A DNA stretch of 64,000 bases from Methylorubrum rhodinum (GCF_014199935.1 NZ_JACHOP010000013.1:62001-126000); one strand, 5' to 3'; shown: positions 42,795 to 53,674, counted from the first letter of the stretch. Made by a program: numbers and translations. Notes: generated from the letters alone by a model not told the origin.

Positions 42795-45668
42795 ATGGCC
42801 CGCACCGAATCCTCGGCCGGGGGGAAGACAACCCTGCCCGCCGCCTTCCCAATCCAGGCCCCGCCGCTGAGCATGTCCGAGACCGCCCCGTCCACGACCG
42901 TCGCCTTCCTCACGGGAGGCGGGCTGATGGGGGCGCGCATGCGGGCCCATGACTGGTCGGCCTCGCCGCTGGGTTGGCCGGAGACCTGGCCGCAGGCGCT
43001 GCGCTCGGTGGCGAGCCTGATGCTCGGTTCCCGGTTCCCGATGTTCGCCGCCTGGGGGCCGGACCTCGCCTTCGTCTACAACGACGCCTACGCGGAGATC
43101 CTGGGCGACAAGCACCCAGCCGCCCTCGGGCGCCGCTTCCGCGAGATCTGGCCCGAGATCTGGGACGCCATCACGCCCTACGTCGACAGCGCGATGGCCG
43201 GCGAGGCGACCTGGGCCGAGAACCTGCCGTTCACGATGAACCGGCACGGCTACGACGAACGGACCACCTTCACCTTCTCGTATTCGCCGATCCGAAACGA
43301 GGACGGCACGGTCGGCGGCATGTTCTGCTCCTGCACCGAGACCACCGCCAGGGTCAGGGCCGAGGAGGCGCTGCGTGCCAGCGAGGCACGGGCCTCCGGG
43401 GTTCTGGAGGGCATGGGCGAGGGCTTCATGTTGCTCGACCACGAGTTCCGCATCCTGCAGATGAACGCCGAGGGCTTCCGGCTGGAGGAGAGGCCGCCCG
43501 ACCAGATCGTGGGCCGCTCGCACTGGGACGTCTACCCTGGCTCCGAGGCCATGCCCATCGGCCAGATGTACCTGCGCGTGATGCGGAAGCGCGCCTCCCG
43601 GACGCTGGAGCACCGCTACGTCTGGCCGGACGGGCACGCCGCTTGGCTGGAGGTGCGCGCCTACCCGCATCCGGAAGGGCTGGCGCTGTTCTACCGCGAC
43701 GTGACCGAGAGGCGCGAGCGCGAGGACGCGCTGCGCGAGGCCGAGGCGCGGTTCCAGACCATCGCCAACTCCATCGACCAGATGGTCTGGTCGACGAGGG
43801 CCGATGGCTACCACGACTACCACAACCAGCGCTGGTACGACTTCACCGGCGTGCGGGCGGGCTCGACGGACGGTGCGGAGTGGGAGGGCATCGTCCACCC
43901 CGACGACCGGGAACGGACGTGGGAGGTGTGGGGCGCGTCCCTCGCGAGCGGCGAGCCCTACCGGATCGAGTACCGCCTGCGCCACCATACCGGGCAGTAT
44001 CGCTGGACGCTCGGCCGTGCCTTGCCGATGCGCGACGCCACAGGGCAGGTCACCCGCTGGTTCGGGACCTGCACCGACATCCAGGACATCGTCGAGGCGC
44101 GAGACGTGCTCGCACGCTCGCGCGAGGAACTTGAAGGACTGGTGGCCGAGCGCACGGCCGACCGCGACCGCATGTGGCGGCTATCAACGGACGTCATGCT
44201 CGTCGCGCGCTACGATGCGTCAATCGAGGCGGTGAACCCGGCCTGGACGACGCTGCTCGGCTGGGACGAGCGCGACCTCGTCGGGGGCGCCTTTATGGAC
44301 CTCGTCCATCCGGACGACGTCGCGCCGACGCTGGCCGAGGTCGGCAAGCTTTCGGAGGGATTGACCACGCTGCGCTTCGAGAACCGCTACCGGCACAAGG
44401 ATGGCAGCTACCGCTGGTTGTCGTGGACGGCGGTTCCGGCCGAGGATCTCATCCATGCGGTTGGGCGGGACGTCACCGCCGAGAAGGAGGCGGCGCAGGC
44501 GCTCGCCGAGACCGAGGAGGCGCTGCGGCAATCGCAGAAGATGGAGGCGGTCGGCCAACTCACAGGCGGTATCGCCCATGACTTCAACAACCTGCTCACC
44601 GGCATCTCCGGCAGCCTGGAGCTGCTGCAGACGCGCATGAGCCAGGGCCGCCTGACCGAGATCGACCGCTACATGACGGCGGCGCAGGGCGCTGCCAAGC
44701 GAGCGGCGGCGCTGACCCACCGCCTGCTCGCCTTCTCGCGGCGGCAGACGCTTGATCCGAAGCCCACCGACGTGAACGGCCTGATCCACGGCATGGAGGA
44801 GCTGATCCGCCGCACGGTCGGGCCCGTTGTCCACATCGAGGTGGTCGGCGCGGGCGGACTCTGGCCCGCCCTGGTGGACCCGGGCCAGCTTGAGAACGCG
44901 CTCCTGAACCTCTGCATCAACGCGCGCGACGCCATGCCGGAGGGCGGGCGCATCACGGTCGAGACCGCAAACCGCTGGCTCGACCCCCGGGCGGCCCGCG
45001 AGCGCGACCTGGAGCCGGGGCAGTACCTCTCGCTCTGCGTAACCGATACCGGCACGGGGATGAGCGCGGACGTCATCGCCAAGGCGTTCGACCCGTTCTT
45101 CACCACCAAGCCCATCGGCCAGGGCACCGGGCTCGGCCTCAGCATGATCTACGGCTTCGCCAAGCAGTCGGGCGGACAGGTGCGCATCTACTCGGAGGTC
45201 GGGCAGGGCACGACCGTGTGCCTGTACCTGCCGCGCCACCACGGCGACGTCTCCGCCACCGGGGACCTTCCGGACCTCGCCGACGCCCCCAGGGCCGAGC
45301 CAGGGGAGACGGTGCTCGTCGTCGACGACGAGCCCTCCGTGCGCATGCTGGTGACGGACGTGCTGGAGGACCTGGGCTACGCGGCCATCGAGGCGGCGGA
45401 CGGCCCTTCCGGGCTGAGGGTGCTGCAGTCGGACGCCCGCGTCGACCTGCTGATCACCGACGTCGGCCTGCCCGGCGGCATGAACGGTCGGCAGGTGGCG
45501 GACGCGGCTAGGGTAAGCCGGCCCGGCCTGAAGGTGCTGTTCATCACCGGCTACGCCGAGAACGCGGCGGTGGGCAACGGCTACCTGGAGCCCGGCATGC
45601 AGGTGCTCACGAAGCCGTTCGTCATGGAGGCCTTGGCGTCGCGCATCCGGGACATGATCGAGGCATGA
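42795..45668 (+). CDS. Multi-PAS hybrid histidine kinase
   Basis: The 957-residue soluble protein has an N-terminal PAS-like module (about 50-190, [32 protein letters not shown]), three further PAS domains (about 195-310, 318-435 and 455-565), HisKA with His595 ([13 protein letters not shown]), an ATPase domain with [18 protein letters not shown] and [12 protein letters not shown], and a receiver with Asp in [11 protein letters not shown]. From the H-box to the end it is nearly the same as the kinase at 49235..53218 on the other strand. No ribosome binding site is evident; ATG at 42873 is an alternative start that keeps all domains. Confidence 0.92.
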   Translation: MARTESSAGGKTTLPAAFPIQAPPLSMSETAPSTTVAFLTGGGLMGARMRAHDWSASPLGWPETWPQALRSVASLMLGSRFPMFAAWGPDLAFVYNDAYAEILGDKHPAALGRRFREIWPEIWDAITPYVDSAMAGEATWAENLPFTMNRHGYDERTTFTFSYSPIRNEDGTVGGMFCSCTETTARVRAEEALRASEARASGVLEGMGEGFMLLDHEFRILQMNAEGFRLEERPPDQIVGRSHWDVYPGSEAMPIGQMYLRVMRKRASRTLEHRYVWPDGHAAWLEVRAYPHPEGLALFYRDVTERREREDALREAEARFQTIANSIDQMVWSTRADGYHDYHNQRWYDFTGVRAGSTDGAEWEGIVHPDDRERTWEVWGASLASGEPYRIEYRLRHHTGQYRWTLGRALPMRDATGQVTRWFGTCTDIQDIVEARDVLARSREELEGLVAERTADRDRMWRLSTDVMLVARYDASIEAVNPAWTTLLGWDERDLVGGAFMDLVHPDDVAPTLAEVGKLSEGLTTLRFENRYRHKDGSYRWLSWTAVPAEDLIHAVGRDVTAEKEAAQALAETEEALRQSQKMEAVGQLTGGIAHDFNNLLTGISGSLELLQTRMSQGRLTEIDRYMTAAQGAAKRAAALTHRLLAFSRRQTLDPKPTDVNGLIHGMEELIRRTVGPVVHIEVVGAGGLWPALVDPGQLENALLNLCINARDAMPEGGRITVETANRWLDPRAARERDLEPGQYLSLCVTDTGTGMSADVIAKAFDPFFTTKPIGQGTGLGLSMIYGFAKQSGGQVRIYSEVGQGTTVCLYLPRHHGDVSATGDLPDLADAPRAEPGETVLVVDDEPSVRMLVTDVLEDLGYAAIEAADGPSGLRVLQSDARVDLLITDVGLPGGMNGRQVADAARVSRPGLKVLFITGYAENAAVGNGYLEPGMQVLTKPFVMEALASRIRDMIEA

Positions 45669-45771
45669 CCCATATTCGGCGGTTGCGACGAGATCCGAGG
45701 GAGCGGGGACGCGTGGTGGCCATGGTCGAGGCATGGAGGGATAGAAGCGACGTGGACCAGGGTAGGGGACG

Positions 45772-48700
45772 ATGACCCGTCCCGAGGCCGCGGGCACGCT
45801 GTTCCGGGGTACGGGGGAGGTCCGGGCGCTCGCGCGCGGCCTCGACTGGTCGGCGACGCCGCTCGGTCCCGTGGCCGGCTGGCCGCAGAGCCTGCGCTCG
45901 ACCGTGCGCACGCTCCTGTCCTCGCAGTACCCGATGATCCTGACCTGGGGCCCCGAGTTCACCCAGGTCTATAACGACGCCTACGCAAAGCTCATCGGCG
46001 CCGGCCACCCGGACGCGCTCGGCCGCGACATCCGCATCACCCTGGCCGCGAGCTGGGACACGCTCGGACCGATGATCGCCCGCGTCATGGAGACGGGCGA
46101 GGCAAACTGGACGCCGTCCCTGCCGCTGCTGATGGAGCGAACCGGCTACCGCGAGGAGGCCTATTTCAGCGTCTCGCACGCGCCGGCCGAGGACGACGAC
46201 GGCCGCATCGTCGGCATGCTGGCGGTTTGCAGCGAGGTTACCGCCCAGGTCGTGGGCGAGCGTCGGCTCGGCCTGCTGCGCGACCTAGCGGCCAACGCGG
46301 GAGAGACCCGCAGCGTCGAGGCGACCTGCGCCGACGTCGCGGGCGCGCTGTCCAGCGAGAGGCTCGACGTGCCCTTCGCGCTCGTCTTCCTGCGCGAGCC
46401 CGACGGCAGCCTGCGTCGGGGCGCGTCCGTCGGAATCGATGCTGCCCATCCCCTGGCCTCGGCGGAGGCCGGGGCGACCTGGCCGTTCGAGCGGGCGCTC
46501 GCGGGCGAGACCGTAGGGGTGGGCGGCCTCGGCAGGACCATCGGCATGGCGGGAGGGTTGTGGGGCGACCCCGTGGAGGACGCGCTGGTCGTGCCGCTCG
46601 CGGGCGAGGCCGGCTCGGAGCCACTCGGCGTGCTCGTTCTCGGCATCAGCCCGAGCCGGGCGGTCGACGAGGGTTACCGCGGCTTCCTCGACCTCGTGGC
46701 CGGGCAGGTCTCGACGGCCCTGCGCAACGCGCGCGCCTACGAGGAGGAGCGCCGTCGCGCCGAGGCGCTGGCCGAGCTCGACCGCGCCAAGACGCGGTTC
46801 TTCTCCAACGTCAGCCACGAGTTCCGCACGCCGTTGACCCTGATGCTCGGTCCCCTTGAGGAGGCTTTACGGGACCCCGGCGTCGCTCCCGGGAGCCGCG
46901 CGGAGCTGGAGGTGGCGCAGCGGAATGCGCTGAGGCTCCTCCGGCTCGTCAACACGTTGCTGGACTTCTCGCGCGTCGAGGCCGGACGCTTCGAGGCCAC
47001 CTTCGCGCCGGTCGACCTCGCTACCCTGACGGAGGACCTGGCGAGCACCTTCCGGTCGGCGGTCGAGCGGGGCGGCTTGGCCCTTCGGGTCGAGTGTCCG
47101 CCGCTTCCGGAGCCGGTCTTCGTCGACCGGGACATGTGGGAGAAGGTCGTCCTCAACCTGCTGTCCAACGCGTTCAAGTACACCTTCTCCGGCGGCATCG
47201 ACGTCCGCCTCGGGCCGAGTCTGGGAGGTGTTCGCCTCACGGTAGCCGACACCGGTGTCGGGATCCCGGCCGAGGCGTTGCCGCACGTCTTCGACCGCTT
47301 CCACCGCATCGAGGGCACCCGCAGCCGCTCACACGAAGGCTCTGGGATCGGCCTCGCGCTCGTGCGGGACCTCGTCGCTCTCCACGGCGGGGACGTTGAG
47401 GTTCGAAGCGCGGTGGATCAGGGCGCGACCTTCACGGTGACGGTTCCCCTCGGTCGTTCCCACCTGCCGGCCGAAAGGGTCGTACAGGCAGGGGCGGCAT
47501 CCGACGAAAGCCAGGCCCGCGGTTACATCGAGGAAGCCTTGCGATGGCTGCCCGAGGAACCGTCCAACGTCGTGCCCCTTCGAGGCCCGGTCGAGGCGGC
47601 GCCTCCCGCGGACGGCCGCCCTCTCATCGTGCTGGCCGACGACAACGCCGACATGCGTTCCTACGTCGAGCGCCTGCTCGGGCAGGACCACCGGGTCGTG
47701 GCCGTCGCCGATGGCGGGGCCGCCCTCGACACGTTGCGCGCGGCGCCGGTGGACCTGCTGCTCACCGACGTGATGATGCCGGTGCTTGACGGCATCGCGC
47801 TGACCCGGGCCGTCCGGGCCGATCCCGCCCTGTGCACGGTGCCGGTGATCATGCTCTCCGCCCGCGCCGGCGCCGAGGCCGGCGTCGAGGGACTGGAGGC
47901 CGGGGCGGACGACTACCTCGTGAAGCCTTTCTCGGCGCGCGAGCTCCAGGCGCGCGTCCGGGTCAACCTGGAGCTTTCGCGGCTCCGTGCCGAGGCGCAG
48001 GAACAGGCCGTGCAAGCGCGGAAGATGGAGGCCATCGAGCAGTTGACCGGTGGGGTGGCCCACGACTTCAACAACCTGCTCGCCGCGGTGATGGGCTCCG
48101 TAGAGCTCGCCGAGCGCAAAGTCACGGACGAGCGCGCGTTGCGTCTCCTGCGCAACGCCATGCAGGCTGCGCAACGTGGGGCAAAGCTTACCGAGCAACT
48201 GCTCGCCTTCTCGCTCAGGCAGCCCGTTGAGGCACGTCCCGTCGATCTCAACGGCGTGCTCTCCGCCATGGCCGAGCAGTTGCACCGGACCCTCGGCGGT
48301 GGCACCGCCGTCGTGACGCGCCTCGCCGCGGACCTGTGGCCGGCGTTGGCGGATGGGCACCGCGTCGAGCTTGCCGTGCTCAACCTCGCGACGAACGCGC
48401 GCGACGCCTTGCAGGGCGGCGGCGAAATCCGGATCGAGACCGAGAACCTGCCCGCCGACGCACCTCGGCCCGGGACCGTACCGGCGGGGGATCTCGTCGT
48501 GCTCACGGTCGCCGACACCGGCGAGGGCATGACCCCGGAGGTCCTCGCCCGCGCGTTCGAGCCCTTCTTCACGACCAAGCCCCAAGGCAAGGGGATTGGC
48601 CTCGGGCTCGCGCAGGTCTACGGCACGGTGCGTCAGCTCGGCGGCGCCATCACGTTGCGGAGCCGATCCGGCGAGGGGACGACGGCGTCGGTCTATCTTC

Positions 48701-49182
48701 CCCGGGCCGAGGGCGTCGCTCACGCGGATGTCGCCCGGACGCAGGAGCGGGGGCACGCGATGGGCGCGACGCGCATCCTCGTCGTCGACGACGACTCCCA
48801 GGTCCGTGCCGTCGCCGTCACCTTGCTGGAGGAGCTCGGCTACGGGGTCGTCGAGGCGGGCGGCGGCCCCGAGGCGCTGCGACTGCTGCGCGAGGGGGAC
48901 CGCATCGACATCCTGCTGACCGACTACGCCATGCCCGGGATGACGGGAAGCGAGCTTGTGGCGCGGGCGCTGGCACATGACCCCGCGCTCGGCGTGCTCA
49001 TGATGACGGGCTACGCGGATGCGGCGGCGCTACCCGAGGGGGGCGTGCCCGTGCTGCGCAAGCCCTTCGCGCTCGACGACCTGCGGGCAACCGTCGAGCG
49101 CCTTCTGTCCGAGCGGTCGGGCCGCGTTCTGCCTTTTCGCCGGTTCGGCGAGGCGGACGACCAGGGCGGGCAGCTCGCCTGA
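45772..49182 (+). CDS. Double hybrid kinase: PAS-GAF-kinase-receiver-kinase-receiver
   Basis: The 1136-residue protein has two complete phosphotransfer modules. After a PAS-like domain (about 20-155) and a GAF domain (about 165-315), module 1 has a classical HPK1 H-box FFSNVSHEFRTPLT with His349, an ATPase domain (about 440-555, DTGVGIP and GSGIGLALV) and a receiver (about 620-740, LLTDVMMPVLDG, LVKPFSARE). Module 2 has an HPK4 H-box EAIEQLTGGVAHDFNN with His764, a second ATPase domain (DTGEGMT and GIGLGLAQVYG) and a second receiver (about 1000-1120, LLTDYAMPGMTG). All key residues are present in both. An AGGGG ribosome binding site precedes the ATG. Confidence 0.93.
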   Translation: MTRPEAAGTLFRGTGEVRALARGLDWSATPLGPVAGWPQSLRSTVRTLLSSQYPMILTWGPEFTQVYNDAYAKLIGAGHPDALGRDIRITLAASWDTLGPMIARVMETGEANWTPSLPLLMERTGYREEAYFSVSHAPAEDDDGRIVGMLAVCSEVTAQVVGERRLGLLRDLAANAGETRSVEATCADVAGALSSERLDVPFALVFLREPDGSLRRGASVGIDAAHPLASAEAGATWPFERALAGETVGVGGLGRTIGMAGGLWGDPVEDALVVPLAGEAGSEPLGVLVLGISPSRAVDEGYRGFLDLVAGQVSTALRNARAYEEERRRAEALAELDRAKTRFFSNVSHEFRTPLTLMLGPLEEALRDPGVAPGSRAELEVAQRNALRLLRLVNTLLDFSRVEAGRFEATFAPVDLATLTEDLASTFRSAVERGGLALRVECPPLPEPVFVDRDMWEKVVLNLLSNAFKYTFSGGIDVRLGPSLGGVRLTVADTGVGIPAEALPHVFDRFHRIEGTRSRSHEGSGIGLALVRDLVALHGGDVEVRSAVDQGATFTVTVPLGRSHLPAERVVQAGAASDESQARGYIEEALRWLPEEPSNVVPLRGPVEAAPPADGRPLIVLADDNADMRSYVERLLGQDHRVVAVADGGAALDTLRAAPVDLLLTDVMMPVLDGIALTRAVRADPALCTVPVIMLSARAGAEAGVEGLEAGADDYLVKPFSARELQARVRVNLELSRLRAEAQEQAVQARKMEAIEQLTGGVAHDFNNLLAAVMGSVELAERKVTDERALRLLRNAMQAAQRGAKLTEQLLAFSLRQPVEARPVDLNGVLSAMAEQLHRTLGGGTAVVTRLAADLWPALADGHRVELAVLNLATNARDALQGGGEIRIETENLPADAPRPGTVPAGDLVVLTVADTGEGMTPEVLARAFEPFFTTKPQGKGIGLGLAQVYGTVRQLGGAITLRSRSGEGTTASVYLPRAEGVAHADVARTQERGHAMGATRILVVDDDSQVRAVAVTLLEELGYGVVEAGGGPEALRLLREGDRIDILLTDYAMPGMTGSELVARALAHDPALGVLMMTGYADAAALPEGGVPVLRKPFALDDLRATVERLLSERSGRVLPFRRFGEADDQGGQLA

Positions 49183-49234
49183 AGCGCCAAGCTGTGGTCA
49201 GAACGACCCACCGACATCGACGCCGCGGTGGAAG

Positions 49235-52200
49235 TCATGGGTTGGAGATCAGGTCTTTGATGCGGCTGGCCAGCGCCTCCATCACGAAGGGCTTGGTCAG
49301 GACAGCCATGCCGGGCTCCAGGTGGCCGTTGCCGACCGCGGCGTTCTCCGCGTAGCCGGTGATGAACAGCACCTTCAGGTTCCGGCGGTTCACGCGCCCG
49401 GCATCGGCCATCTGGCGCCCGTTCATGCCGCCCGGCAGCCCGACGTCGGTGACGAGCAGATCGATGCGCACGTCGGACTGCAGCACCTTGAGCCCGGCGA
49501 CCGCGTCCGAAGCCTCGATGGCGGTGTAGCCCAGGTCCTCCAGCACCTCGGTGACCAGCATGCGCACCGTGGGCTCGTCATCCACGATCAGCACCGTCTC
49601 GCCCTGCTCGGCGCGGGAGGCGGAGGCGAGGTCCGGCGGGCTATCGGCGCCCTCCGCGTCGCCGTAGTGGCGCGGCAGGTAGATGCACATGGTCGTGCCC
49701 TGGCCGACCTCCGAGTAGATCCGGACCTGACCGCCCGTCTGCCGGGCGAAGCCGTAGATCATCGAGAGGCCCAGCCCCGTGCCCTGGCCGATGGGCTTGG
49801 TGGTGAAGAAGGGGTCGAAGGCGCGGGCGATGACCTCGGGCGTCATGCCGGTTCCGGTGTCCGTCACGCACAGCGAGAGGTACTGGCCCGGAGGCAGGTC
49901 GCGCTCCTTCGCGCCGTGCTCATCGAGCCACTTGTTGGCGGTCTCGATGGTGATGCGCCCGCCCTCCAGCATGGCGTCACGGGCGTTGATGCACAGGTTC
50001 AGCAGCGCGTTTTCAAGCTGCGGCGGGTCGACGAGCGCCGGCCAGAGCCCGGCCGTCCCCACCACCTCGATGTGCACGGAGGGACCCACGGTCCGGCGGA
50101 TCAGGTCCTCCATGCCGTTCACCAAAGCGTTCACGTCGGTGGGCTTCGGGTCGAGGGTCTGGCGGCGGGAGAAGGCGAGCAGGCGGTGGGTCAGCGCCGC
50201 CGCCCGCTTCGACGCGCCCTGCGCCGCGGTCATGTAGCGGTCGAGGTCGGTCAGCCGCCCCTGGCTCATCCGGGTCTGCATCAACTCCAGCGAGCCCGAG
50301 ATGCCGGCAAGAAGGTTGTTGAAGTCGTGGGCGAGGCCCCCGGTCAACTGCCCGACGGCCTCCATCTTCTGCGACTGCCGCAGCGCCTCCTCGGTCCGCC
50401 GCAGCGCGGTCGCCTGCTCCCGCTCGGCCGTGGTCTCGCGGCCGCTTGCATAGACCCGCCCGTCCTCGAAACTGCCCGTCCAGGCGAAGTACCGGTAGGC
50501 GCCGTCCGTGTGGCGAAATCGGTACTCGTAGGGTGTCGTGAGCGGTTCCCGGAAGATGCCCGCGAAGGCCGCGAGCGTCGCGTCGAGGTCTTCCGGATGC
50601 GTGAACTCGATGAAGCTCGTTCCGACGAGGTCACTCGCCGTCCATCCGAGCAGCTTCGTCCAGGCCGCGTTCACCGCCACGATGGTGCCGTCCGCGTCCG
50701 CGACCACGAGTAGGTCCTGCGACAGGCGCCAGGCCCGGTCGCGCTCCCGCGTACGCTCCTCGACCTGCTGTTCCAGGTTCTCGTTGAGGCGCTCCAACTG
50801 GGATGCGGCCTGCTTGCGGTCCTCGATGTCGGTGTTCGTGCCGATCCACCGGACGACCGCCCCGTCGGGACCGCGGATCGGCTCGGCGCGGACGAGGAAC
50901 CAGCGGAAGGTCCCGTCCGCACGCCGGATGCGGAACTCGGTCTCGTAGTGCGTCCCTGCGGCCAGCGAGGCTCCCCAGGCCCGTCCCGCGGACCCGACGT
51001 CGTCCGGGTGCACGATGGAGGCCCAGGCCGTTCCGTCGAGTTCGCCCGCCGAGGTGCCGGCGTAGGCATGCACCTGCTCGTTGAACCAGTAGAGCGCGCC
51101 GTTCGCGTCCGCCGCCCAGACGTGGTTCGGCATGGCCTGGGCGAAGACCCGGAATTGCTCCTCGCTCTCGCGCCGGCTCGCATCGGCGCGGAAGCGCTCG
51201 ATAGCGGCGCGGGTGCGTTCGGCGACGTCGCGGACGAAGGCGAGCTTGTCGGTGCGCCAGTCACGCGGCTGCCGGTCGTGCAGGAAGAACAGCGCCACGA
51301 TGCGCCCGTGCTCCATCACCGGCACGTTGATCAGGGCCCGGGCGCCGACCGCGAGCAGCGCTCCGGGGTCGGCGGAGGTGCGCGGGTCGGTGGTGACGTC
51401 CCGGATGACGACCTCGCGGCCCTGCTCCAGGCCGGTACGGACCTCGCCGTAATCCTCGAAGCGATGGCGCCCGGCGACGCTCGCCACGCCCGGCGCGGTC
51501 CAGTCCCGCTCGATCTCGATATGCTCCAAGGCGTCGTCGACCGTACCGTAACCGGCGCGGTCGAGGCCGAGCGTTCGCGCCATGATCTCGGCCCCGACCG
51601 CCGCCATCCCGGCGGTGTCGCGACAATCCTGGAGGCGGTCGGCGAAGGTGATCAGGGCGTCCCGAAAAGCTTCCTGCCTTCGGCGTTCCGTGAGGTCGCG
51701 GGTGACTGTGCCGTAGCCGGTGACCGCCCCGAGCGCGTCACGGACCGGGAAGATGGTGTAATGGACCGGGACCGCCGCACCGGTCGAGAAGTGGCGGAAC
51801 GCGAGGTCGCCCTCCCAGAAGCCGCTCGCGCGCACGGCCGGAAGAACCCTTTCCAGCACCGTCGGACGGTCCGCGGGCTCGAAGTAGTCCACCAAATTGT
51901 GGTTGCGGGCCTCTTCCAGGCTGGCCAGGCCGACCAGCCGGCGGCCGCCCTCGTTGACGAACTCGGCGTTGCCGTCGAGGTCGGCGACCCCGATGAAGTC
52001 GCTCGACTGCTCGACGAGGGCCGCGAGCCGCCGCGCCCGCGCCTCGGCGGATCGGGCCTCGGTGATGTCGCGGACGGTGCCGACGAAGCGCACGGGCGCG
52101 CCGTCCCGGAACACCGTGTTGCCCCGCGCGGCCAGCGTGCGTTCCACGCCGTCGCGCCGGCCGACGACGCGGTACTCGATGTCGAAGCCCGCGGGCGAGC

Positions 52201-53218
52201 CGATGGCCGCCTGCACGGCGCGGTCGGCCATCTCCCGGTCGTCCGGGTGGACGCCGGGCAGGAAGGCGCCTTCGTAGGAGACCAGGTCGTCGGCGGACAA
52301 ACCGAACAGGGCGCGTGTGCGCGCGTCCCAGGCCAGTGCGCCGGTGACGAGGTCGTAGTCGTAGATCCCGGTGCCGGCCCCCTCCAGGGCCAGCCGGAGC
52401 CTGTCCTCCGCCTCGCGCAGGTCGGCCTGCGCCGCCTGGCGCTCGGAGATGTCGGTGACCATCACGAAGATGCCGTCGACAATCCCGTCCGCGGTCCGAC
52501 GCGGGATGTAGCGGATCTCCGACTGCCGGGTCGCGCCGCCGCGATAGGGCATCAGGGCGTCGAACGTGATGTCCTCGCCGGCGAACGACCGCGCCATGAA
52601 GGGCAGTCGGGCCTGGTAGACCGCCTCGCCGACGACCTCACGCACGGGCCGATCCAGGATCTCGCTCGCCGGGCGCTCGAACCAGGTCTCGTAGTGCCGA
52701 TTCGCGAACCGGTAAATATGGTCCTTGTCGATGAAGCTGATGAGCACGGGCAGCGCGTCGGTGACGACTTGGAGCTCGTCGCGGACCCGGCGCGTCTCGC
52801 CCTCGCTCGCCGTGGCCACCGTGCGGTCGCGCAGGATCTTGAGGAAACCCAGGTCGGCGCCCCCAGGCGAGCGCAACGGCATCATCTCGCCGCTGGCCCA
52901 GAACCTCGACCCGTCCTTGCGCAGGTGCCATCGCTCGTCGGTTGCCCGCCCCGTCTCGGAGACGCACCGCATCTCGGTCCCGGGGCGGCCCTCCGCGCGA
53001 TCCTCGGGCGTGAAGAACGTCGCCGCGGGCCGCCCGACCATCTCCTCGGCCGACCAGCCCATGATGCGCTCGGCGCCCGGGTTCCAGGCGGTGACCCGTC
53101 CCTCGTGGTCGGTGGTGACGATGGCGCAGTCGACCGCGCTCTCGAAGATCGCCTGGTAGGGCACGGCGTCCGTCGAGGCCGGTCTATTCTGCCGGGGCCC
53201 CCTCTCGATGCCGCTCAC
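49235..53218 (-). CDS. Six-PAS, GAF hybrid histidine kinase
   Basis: The start is placed at the GTG at 53218 because GGAGG lies six bases before it; the open frame extends to 53359 with poor sequence. The 1327-residue soluble protein has four PAS domains, a GAF domain (about 520-670, MEHGRIVALFFLHDRQPRDW), two more PAS domains, a coiled coil (LNENLEQQVEERTRERDRA), HisKA with GQLTGGLAHDFNN, an ATPase domain ([19 protein letters not shown]) and a receiver ([11 protein letters not shown]). The C-terminal 390 residues are a close copy of those of 42795..45668, in inverted orientation. The first PAS resembles PAS 1 of the HWE kinase at 31267..34308. Confidence 0.92.
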   Translation of the reverse strand: MSGIERGPRQNRPASTDAVPYQAIFESAVDCAIVTTDHEGRVTAWNPGAERIMGWSAEEMVGRPAATFFTPEDRAEGRPGTEMRCVSETGRATDERWHLRKDGSRFWASGEMMPLRSPGGADLGFLKILRDRTVATASEGETRRVRDELQVVTDALPVLISFIDKDHIYRFANRHYETWFERPASEILDRPVREVVGEAVYQARLPFMARSFAGEDITFDALMPYRGGATRQSEIRYIPRRTADGIVDGIFVMVTDISERQAAQADLREAEDRLRLALEGAGTGIYDYDLVTGALAWDARTRALFGLSADDLVSYEGAFLPGVHPDDREMADRAVQAAIGSPAGFDIEYRVVGRRDGVERTLAARGNTVFRDGAPVRFVGTVRDITEARSAEARARRLAALVEQSSDFIGVADLDGNAEFVNEGGRRLVGLASLEEARNHNLVDYFEPADRPTVLERVLPAVRASGFWEGDLAFRHFSTGAAVPVHYTIFPVRDALGAVTGYGTVTRDLTERRRQEAFRDALITFADRLQDCRDTAGMAAVGAEIMARTLGLDRAGYGTVDDALEHIEIERDWTAPGVASVAGRHRFEDYGEVRTGLEQGREVVIRDVTTDPRTSADPGALLAVGARALINVPVMEHGRIVALFFLHDRQPRDWRTDKLAFVRDVAERTRAAIERFRADASRRESEEQFRVFAQAMPNHVWAADANGALYWFNEQVHAYAGTSAGELDGTAWASIVHPDDVGSAGRAWGASLAAGTHYETEFRIRRADGTFRWFLVRAEPIRGPDGAVVRWIGTNTDIEDRKQAASQLERLNENLEQQVEERTRERDRAWRLSQDLLVVADADGTIVAVNAAWTKLLGWTASDLVGTSFIEFTHPEDLDATLAAFAGIFREPLTTPYEYRFRHTDGAYRYFAWTGSFEDGRVYASGRETTAEREQATALRRTEEALRQSQKMEAVGQLTGGLAHDFNNLLAGISGSLELMQTRMSQGRLTDLDRYMTAAQGASKRAAALTHRLLAFSRRQTLDPKPTDVNALVNGMEDLIRRTVGPSVHIEVVGTAGLWPALVDPPQLENALLNLCINARDAMLEGGRITIETANKWLDEHGAKERDLPPGQYLSLCVTDTGTGMTPEVIARAFDPFFTTKPIGQGTGLGLSMIYGFARQTGGQVRIYSEVGQGTTMCIYLPRHYGDAEGADSPPDLASASRAEQGETVLIVDDEPTVRMLVTEVLEDLGYTAIEASDAVAGLKVLQSDVRIDLLVTDVGLPGGMNGRQMADAGRVNRRNLKVLFITGYAENAAVGNGHLEPGMAVLTKPFVMEALASRIKDLISNP

Positions 53219-53531
53219 CGCGATCCTCCGGCGTCGCGGTTCGGCATTGCGGGCATCCGCATGCGGCTGGTTCGGAAAGCGGCCAAATGGAACTCGGGCA
53301 TGCGTCGGTGGGGATGCTTCAACGCCGGGATGGGGCGAATCGGGAGCCGAAGCGCACACGTTCGAGCATAGCCCCCCGTAACCGCCAATGGAGGCTAGGC
53401 GTAGGCCGAGGCTTGTGGCTGAGCAATCGCCCCCATGCGAGCGGTTTGCTCAGGGGGGTGCCGAGCCAAAACGCCCCAGGGCTGCGGGGCTTCCCTATTC
53501 CGGAAGCCGGGATGTCGACTCCGCGGGTGCT

Positions 53532-53559
53532 GCGTAACGGAGCGCGCCCCCCGTTACGC
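53532..53559. promoter_or_regulatory. Perfect inverted repeat upstream of the kaiC-like gene
   Basis: GCGTAACGG at 53532..53540 and CCGTTACGC at 53551..53559 are perfect 9-bp inverted arms around a 10-bp GC-rich spacer. This symmetry fits a dimeric regulator site about 115 bp before the kaiC-like start. No T-run follows, so a terminator is less likely. The neighbouring Crp/Fnr regulator is a candidate ligand, but the arms do not match the TTGAT/TGTGA consensus. Confidence 0.45.
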
Positions 53560-53674
53560 GGCACGGCTTCGGGGATACTCACGATGCGGCGGCGCGAGCG
53601 CTGACAAGGGCTTGGCCGGGCGCTACCTTGCCGGCATGCCGGGGTCTGCCCCTAGCCACGGAGCCCTGACTGCC

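Noticed and set aside
49208..49231. CCACCG...CGGTGG inverted repeat between two convergent kinase genes
   Set aside because: The six-base arms with a 12-base loop and no T-run are too weak to call a terminator.
50948..53371. An 807-codon open frame on the + strand opposite the six-PAS kinase, and similar long antisense frames at 30706..32274, 32872..34215, 34256..36601, 22198..23784, 44220..45962 and 47329..48978
   Set aside because: They mirror well-supported kinase genes in GC-rich DNA, are rich in Arg, Gly, His, Val and Glu, and have no domain or ribosome binding site. They are codon-bias shadows.
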